From positions 1-7,997 of the forward strand of contig DFBC01000033.1 of assembly GCA_002367235.1 (NCBI GenBank): a DNA stretch of 7,997 nt. The letters are read 5' to 3'. Of the stretch, positions 5,477-7,997 are shown piece by piece; within the stretch, counting starts at the first letter, position 1; each line of letters begins with the position of its first letter. The DNA is from Cellvibrionales bacterium UBA3090. Lineage in GTDB: Bacteria > Pseudomonadota > Gammaproteobacteria > Pseudomonadales > Porticoccaceae. Position numbers and translations under genes: made by a program. The notes below the pieces were generated by a model that saw nothing but the letters and a program-made list of their open reading frames with translations, did no database searches and was not told where the DNA came from.

Positions 5477-6301
5477 ATGAGTAAATTGAAAGGTAAGGTG
5501 GCCTTGGTGAGTGGGGCTGGTCGTGGTATCGGGCGAGAGATTGCACTTAAGTTGGCTTCAGAGGGTGCGTTGCTGGTGGTCAATGATTTGGATGCCGACC
5601 TGGCCAATCAGTTGGTGGGGGATATTCAAGCGATTGGTTCCCAAGCGGTAACTTGTGTCGGCAGTGTCACGGAGGAAGATTTTGGTGAGCGTTTTGTCGA
5701 GCGCGCCATCAATTCTTTTGCCGGGCTGGACATTATTGTCAACAATGCTGGTTACACTTGGGATAACGTTATTCAGAAAATGGATGATGAGCAATGGTAT
5801 GCCATGGTCGACGTGCATATGACGGCCCCTTATCGAATATTGAAGGCAGCTCAGCCTTACATCAAAAAATTTCACTCAGAGGGCAAAAAAGCGGGGGATG
5901 ATGTTTATCGTAAGGTCGTGAATATATCGTCAGTTTCTGGCCTCAATGGCAATCCGGGTCAACTGGCCTATTCAGCCGCTAAAGCCGGAGTCGTGGGGAT
6001 GACCAAGACACTGTGCAAAGAGTGGGGTCGCTATAACGTCAATGTTAATGCGGTAGCTTTTGGCTTTATTCAGACGCGGTTAACTGAGGCCGCAAGCGAT
6101 GCATCAACAATCAATGTACAGGGGCACGAGATTAAAGTGGGGGTAAGTGATCAGATCATGGAGATGGTGGAAAGCATGATCCCTCTGGGGCGTAAGGGGA
6201 CGCCGAAAGAAGCGGCGGATGCCGTTTATTTGTTCTGTTTGCCGGAGTCGAATTATATCAGTGGCCAGACGGTTGTCGTGGGCGGGGGATTAGATCTGTA
6301 A
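5477..6301 (+). CDS. SDR-family oxidoreductase, FabG/3-hydroxyacyl-CoA dehydrogenase-like
   Basis: This 274-residue classical short-chain dehydrogenase reduces a ketone or oxidises a secondary alcohol. The nucleotide-binding motif SGAGRGIG is at 12-19, with an acidic residue (Asp37) at the end of the second strand, which usually favours NAD over NADP. NNAG is at 89-92. The catalytic set is Ser152 (NISSVSG), Tyr165 and Lys169 (YSAAK). About 15 extra residues near 134-147 (SEGKKAGDDVYRKV) lengthen the loop before the catalytic strand. This resembles acyl-CoA-acting SDRs, so a 3-hydroxyacyl-CoA or related substrate is plausible but unproven. The ATG at 5477 is preceded by GGAG at 8 bases; a longer in-frame reading from 5390 overlaps the GST gene and adds no family sequence. 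It converges on the AraC-type gene with 22 bp between the two stops and no visible terminator. Confidence 0.9.
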   Translation: MSKLKGKVALVSGAGRGIGREIALKLASEGALLVVNDLDADLANQLVGDIQAIGSQAVTCVGSVTEEDFGERFVERAINSFAGLDIIVNNAGYTWDNVIQKMDDEQWYAMVDVHMTAPYRILKAAQPYIKKFHSEGKKAGDDVYRKVVNISSVSGLNGNPGQLAYSAAKAGVVGMTKTLCKEWGRYNVNVNAVAFGFIQTRLTEAASDASTINVQGHEIKVGVSDQIMEMVESMIPLGRKGTPKEAADAVYLFCLPESNYISGQTVVVGGGLDL

Positions 6302-6323
6302 GTAATCTGGGCGACACAAGGGA

Positions 6324-7172
6324 TTATTGGACTTTGTGATAGTTGCAGTAATTTCTTGGCGATAGGCCCGTCCAGTGTTTAAAAGCGCGCGTGAATGATC
6401 GGGGTTCGGCAAATCCAATGACGGCTGAGACCTCATCGACAGACAGCCCTTCTTTTACCAGCTTATCAATGGCGACCTCTCTTCGAATATTGTCTTTTAT
6501 CTTCTGATAGCTTGTCCCTTCTTGCTGGAGGCGTCGGTACAGAGTGAGAGAGCTCATGCCCATTTCCGTCGCCAAATCTCCGGCCTTGGGGAACAGTAAT
6601 TGATCGTTGCTTAGGTGCAAAATAGTCCTTTCAATCTGTGCTTCAAGACTGTTGTCCTCTCCCGGTATGGTCATAATGTCAGTTGGGTGGTTGGCTATAA
6701 AAAGCTCTAGCTCACGCCCGGAGCGAACTAAAGGTTTTTCCAGGTATTTGGTATCAAAAAACAAACTGTTTCTTGCTTGGTTGAAGGACAGGTTGCCAGG
6801 AAACATCACGCGGAGTTCATCGTGGTGCTGTGGCATGGGGTGAATAAAATGTGTTTCACGTAGGCGAATAGCTTCTGCAATATACCAACTGGGAAAACGA
6901 TGCCAAATTACCATCAGATACTCGGTTAAAAAATGCCCTTGGTCTAATTCGGGCTCGGTCAGGTTAAAACTGAGTTCAGTGGTGTGTCCCTCTACCCGGA
7001 GTTCCATCTGCAGGGCATCTGTAATTAGCCCATAAAAATGAACGACTTTTTCAAGCAGTTCGCCGAGAGTTTTACAGTGGCTAACGAGATCGCCGATGGT
7101 TGCAAAGATCCCGTATTTGCAGGGCTGTGAAGTAAACCCCATAAATTCGTCATCTAACTCTTGTTGAACCAA
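6324..7172 (-). CDS. AraC-family regulator with PF12625-type ligand domain; start codon uncertain
   Basis: The protein has an N-terminal effector domain of the arabinose-binding-like type found in OruR-style regulators and an intact C-terminal AraC DNA-binding domain. Numbered from TTG at 7172, the two helix-turn-helix units are near 197-219 (AGDLATEMGMSSLTLYRRL) and 243-269 (LSVDEVSAVIGFAEPRSFTR), followed by a normal tail. From 7172 it has only 282 residues, while family members are usually about 330-345. The same frame stays open to 7346, adding 58 codons that read as the expected start of the domain (for example LLARAGINPAAVEQ and VHTDQVARLFR) and making 340 residues. None of those codons is ATG, GTG or TTG; ATC (7332-7334), ATT, CTG or a mutated start are candidates. 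The gene converges on the SDR and is divergent from methylmalonyl-CoA mutase, either of which it may control. Confidence 0.82.
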   Translation of the reverse strand: MVQQELDDEFMGFTSQPCKYGIFATIGDLVSHCKTLGELLEKVVHFYGLITDALQMELRVEGHTTELSFNLTEPELDQGHFLTEYLMVIWHRFPSWYIAEAIRLRETHFIHPMPQHHDELRVMFPGNLSFNQARNSLFFDTKYLEKPLVRSGRELELFIANHPTDIMTIPGEDNSLEAQIERTILHLSNDQLLFPKAGDLATEMGMSSLTLYRRLQQEGTSYQKIKDNIRREVAIDKLVKEGLSVDEVSAVIGFAEPRSFTRAFKHWTGLSPRNYCNYHKVQ

Positions 7173-7351
7173 GCGAAATAATCGTGCAACTTGATCGGTA
7201 TGGACTCTATTGGCCGTCTGTTCAACAGCGGCGGGGTTTATGCCTGCGCGAGCCAGTAAGACCTCGTGGTTAAGCCGCCTTTGGTGAATACCGTGAAGGC
7301 AGGTGATGACATGGTAGTGAGAGATAGTAGCGATGGTTAGGCTCTGTTATA

Positions 7352-7364
7352 AATATGTGAGTTT
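7352..7364 (+). repeat. 13-bp direct repeat, copy 1 (candidate AraC-type site)
   Basis: AATATGTGAGTTT. This copy directly abuts the possible -10 of the regulator gene (TATAAC, minus strand, 7351-7346), a position suited to autorepression. Confidence 0.5.
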
Positions 7365-7413
7365 AGGCTAAATATTAACAGATAATAGGGGTAGGATTCA
7401 TATTTGTTGAAAG

Positions 7414-7426
7414 AATATGTGAGTTT
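7414..7426 (+). repeat. 13-bp direct repeat, copy 2 (candidate AraC-type site)
   Basis: An exact second copy of AATATGTGAGTTT, 62 bp after the first (about six helical turns) and in the same orientation. It ends 12 bp before the TTGACC -35 candidate of the methylmalonyl-CoA mutase gene, as an activator site might. Confidence 0.5.
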
Positions 7427-7602
7427 GTGGGAATAATTTTGACCTTGTGTGCATGGACATGCTACCGCATAGTTGCCCACAAGTTTGGCGTGGAGCACAT
7501 GGCTGGGGTTGTCACTCCATTGCTCCAGCATCGTATCCTCTGGTGAGAAGCGGTAATTTTAGCTATACCTTACCAGGCAGAATTTTTTTGAGGTAATGAT
7601 CA

Positions 7603-7997
7603 ATGACCGATATTTCCAAATACTCTTATGTAGATTGGGTTGATTTGGCGACCAAAGAAACCAAGGGTAAATCACCCGATGATTTGCTCTGGAAAACCCC
7701 GGAAGGCATTGATGTAAAACCACTTTATACTGCGGAAGATGTTGCCGACCTTGACTATCAAGATAACCTTCCTGGCTTTTCACCCTTTAAGCGTGGCCCA
7801 AAGGCGACGATGTATGCGGGTCGGCCCTGGACCGTTCGTCAATATGCTGGTTTTTCTACAGCGGAAGAATCCAATGCTTTTTATCGCCGGAACCTAGCCG
7901 CTGGGCAGCAGGGGTTGTCGGTTGCGTTTGACCTTGCCACTCACCGGGGCTATGACTCCGATCACGAGCGGGTCGAGGGCGATGTGGGTAAAGCGGG
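7603..7997 (+). CDS. scpA: methylmalonyl-CoA mutase, N-terminal part (3' partial)
   Basis: The first 131 residues are present before the window ends; the full protein should be about 700 residues. The enzyme is adenosylcobalamin-dependent and interconverts methylmalonyl-CoA and succinyl-CoA, the last step of propionyl-CoA use. The match is clear from the segment running from WKTPEGIDVKPLY through FSPFKRGP, TMYAGRPWTVRQYAGFST, AAGQQGLSVAFDLATHRGYD and EGDVG, which forms the start of the substrate-binding barrel and includes the RQYAGFST loop at the active site. The cobalamin-binding domain is outside the window. The ATG at 7603 is preceded by GAGG (7590-7593) at 9 bases; another ATG at 7596 is out of frame. 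It is probably the catalytic large chain (also called MutB or McmA) rather than the inactive small subunit. It is divergent from the AraC-type regulator. Confidence 0.95.
   Translation, partial: MTDISKYSYVDWVDLATKETKGKSPDDLLWKTPEGIDVKPLYTAEDVADLDYQDNLPGFSPFKRGPKATMYAGRPWTVRQYAGFSTAEESNAFYRRNLAAGQQGLSVAFDLATHRGYDSDHERVEGDVGKA

Larger units (their letters stand above)
7347..7602. other. intergenic region between the AraC-type gene and methylmalonyl-CoA mutase
   Basis: These 256 bp hold no convincing gene. Seen in it are a 13-bp direct repeat (described separately), TTGACC at 7439-7444 as a fair -35 without a good -10 at normal distance, and TTGTCA at 7509-7514 with TATCCT 19 bp on as a weaker alternative. 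There is also a dyad, GCATG-GA-CATGC at 7451-7462, inside a longer pairing CTTGTG (7444-7449) with CACAAG (7478-7483). On the minus strand TATAAC at 7351-7346 is a possible -10 for the regulator. No cobalamin riboswitch was recognised. Confidence 0.5.

Noticed and set aside
7440..7602. Possible cobalamin riboswitch before methylmalonyl-CoA mutase
   Set aside because: No recognisable B12-box sequence or multi-stem layout; only short dyads are seen. The enzyme uses cobalamin but is not usually controlled by that riboswitch.
7337..7783. Short minus-strand frames in the gap and opposite the mutase start
   Set aside because: One lies antisense to methylmalonyl-CoA mutase and the other has no ribosome site or family resemblance.
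1..7997. CRISPR arrays, tRNA or rRNA genes and insertion-sequence ends
   Set aside because: No regularly spaced repeats, cloverleaf-like sequences or transposase-type coding were seen by eye on either strand.

Overview
The window suggests the chromosome of an aerobic gammaproteobacterium, perhaps a marine lineage of the Cellvibrionales/Spongiibacteraceae type. The reasons are a moderate GC content, close similarity of several proteins to gammaproteobacterial families (GabD, a GbuA-like ureohydrolase, a YbfF-like esterase), and a short-chain dehydrogenase, an AraC regulator and methylmalonyl-CoA mutase in a row. The assignment is inference from remembered families; no search was run.

Left part (1-3559): the 3' end of an O-acetylhomoserine sulfhydrylase gene (metY) runs rightward and meets a leftward operon tail to tail. 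That operon reads gabD (succinate-semialdehyde dehydrogenase), then a guanidinobutyrase/agmatinase-type ureohydrolase, then a small alpha/beta hydrolase. The first two fit a route from guanidino compounds through GABA to succinate; a GABA aminotransferase is not in the window. The region upstream of gabD carries three copies of an 11-bp motif and a perfect hairpin.

Middle part (3720-4709): a compact phage-switch-like island. A short XRE repressor lacking a peptidase domain is divergent from a YdaS/Cro-like protein. Two palindromes of the form ACAAC-N4-GTTGT lie between them. A third copy lies on the far side of the repressor gene, just before a small ORF of unknown function. No integrase, lysis or structural phage gene is visible. 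This is the most likely place for something undescribed.

Right part (4825-7997): a two-gene rightward operon of a glutathione S-transferase-like protein and an SDR oxidoreductase converges on a leftward AraC-family regulator with a ligand-binding domain of the PF12625 type. The regulator's reading frame is open for 58 codons upstream of its first usable start codon, and those codons look like genuine family sequence, so the normal start seems missing or non-canonical. Divergent from it is the start of methylmalonyl-CoA mutase, which runs off the window. A 13-bp direct repeat in the gap between them is a candidate binding site for the regulator.

No tRNA, rRNA, insertion sequence or CRISPR array was seen, and no convincing Rho-independent terminator was found.
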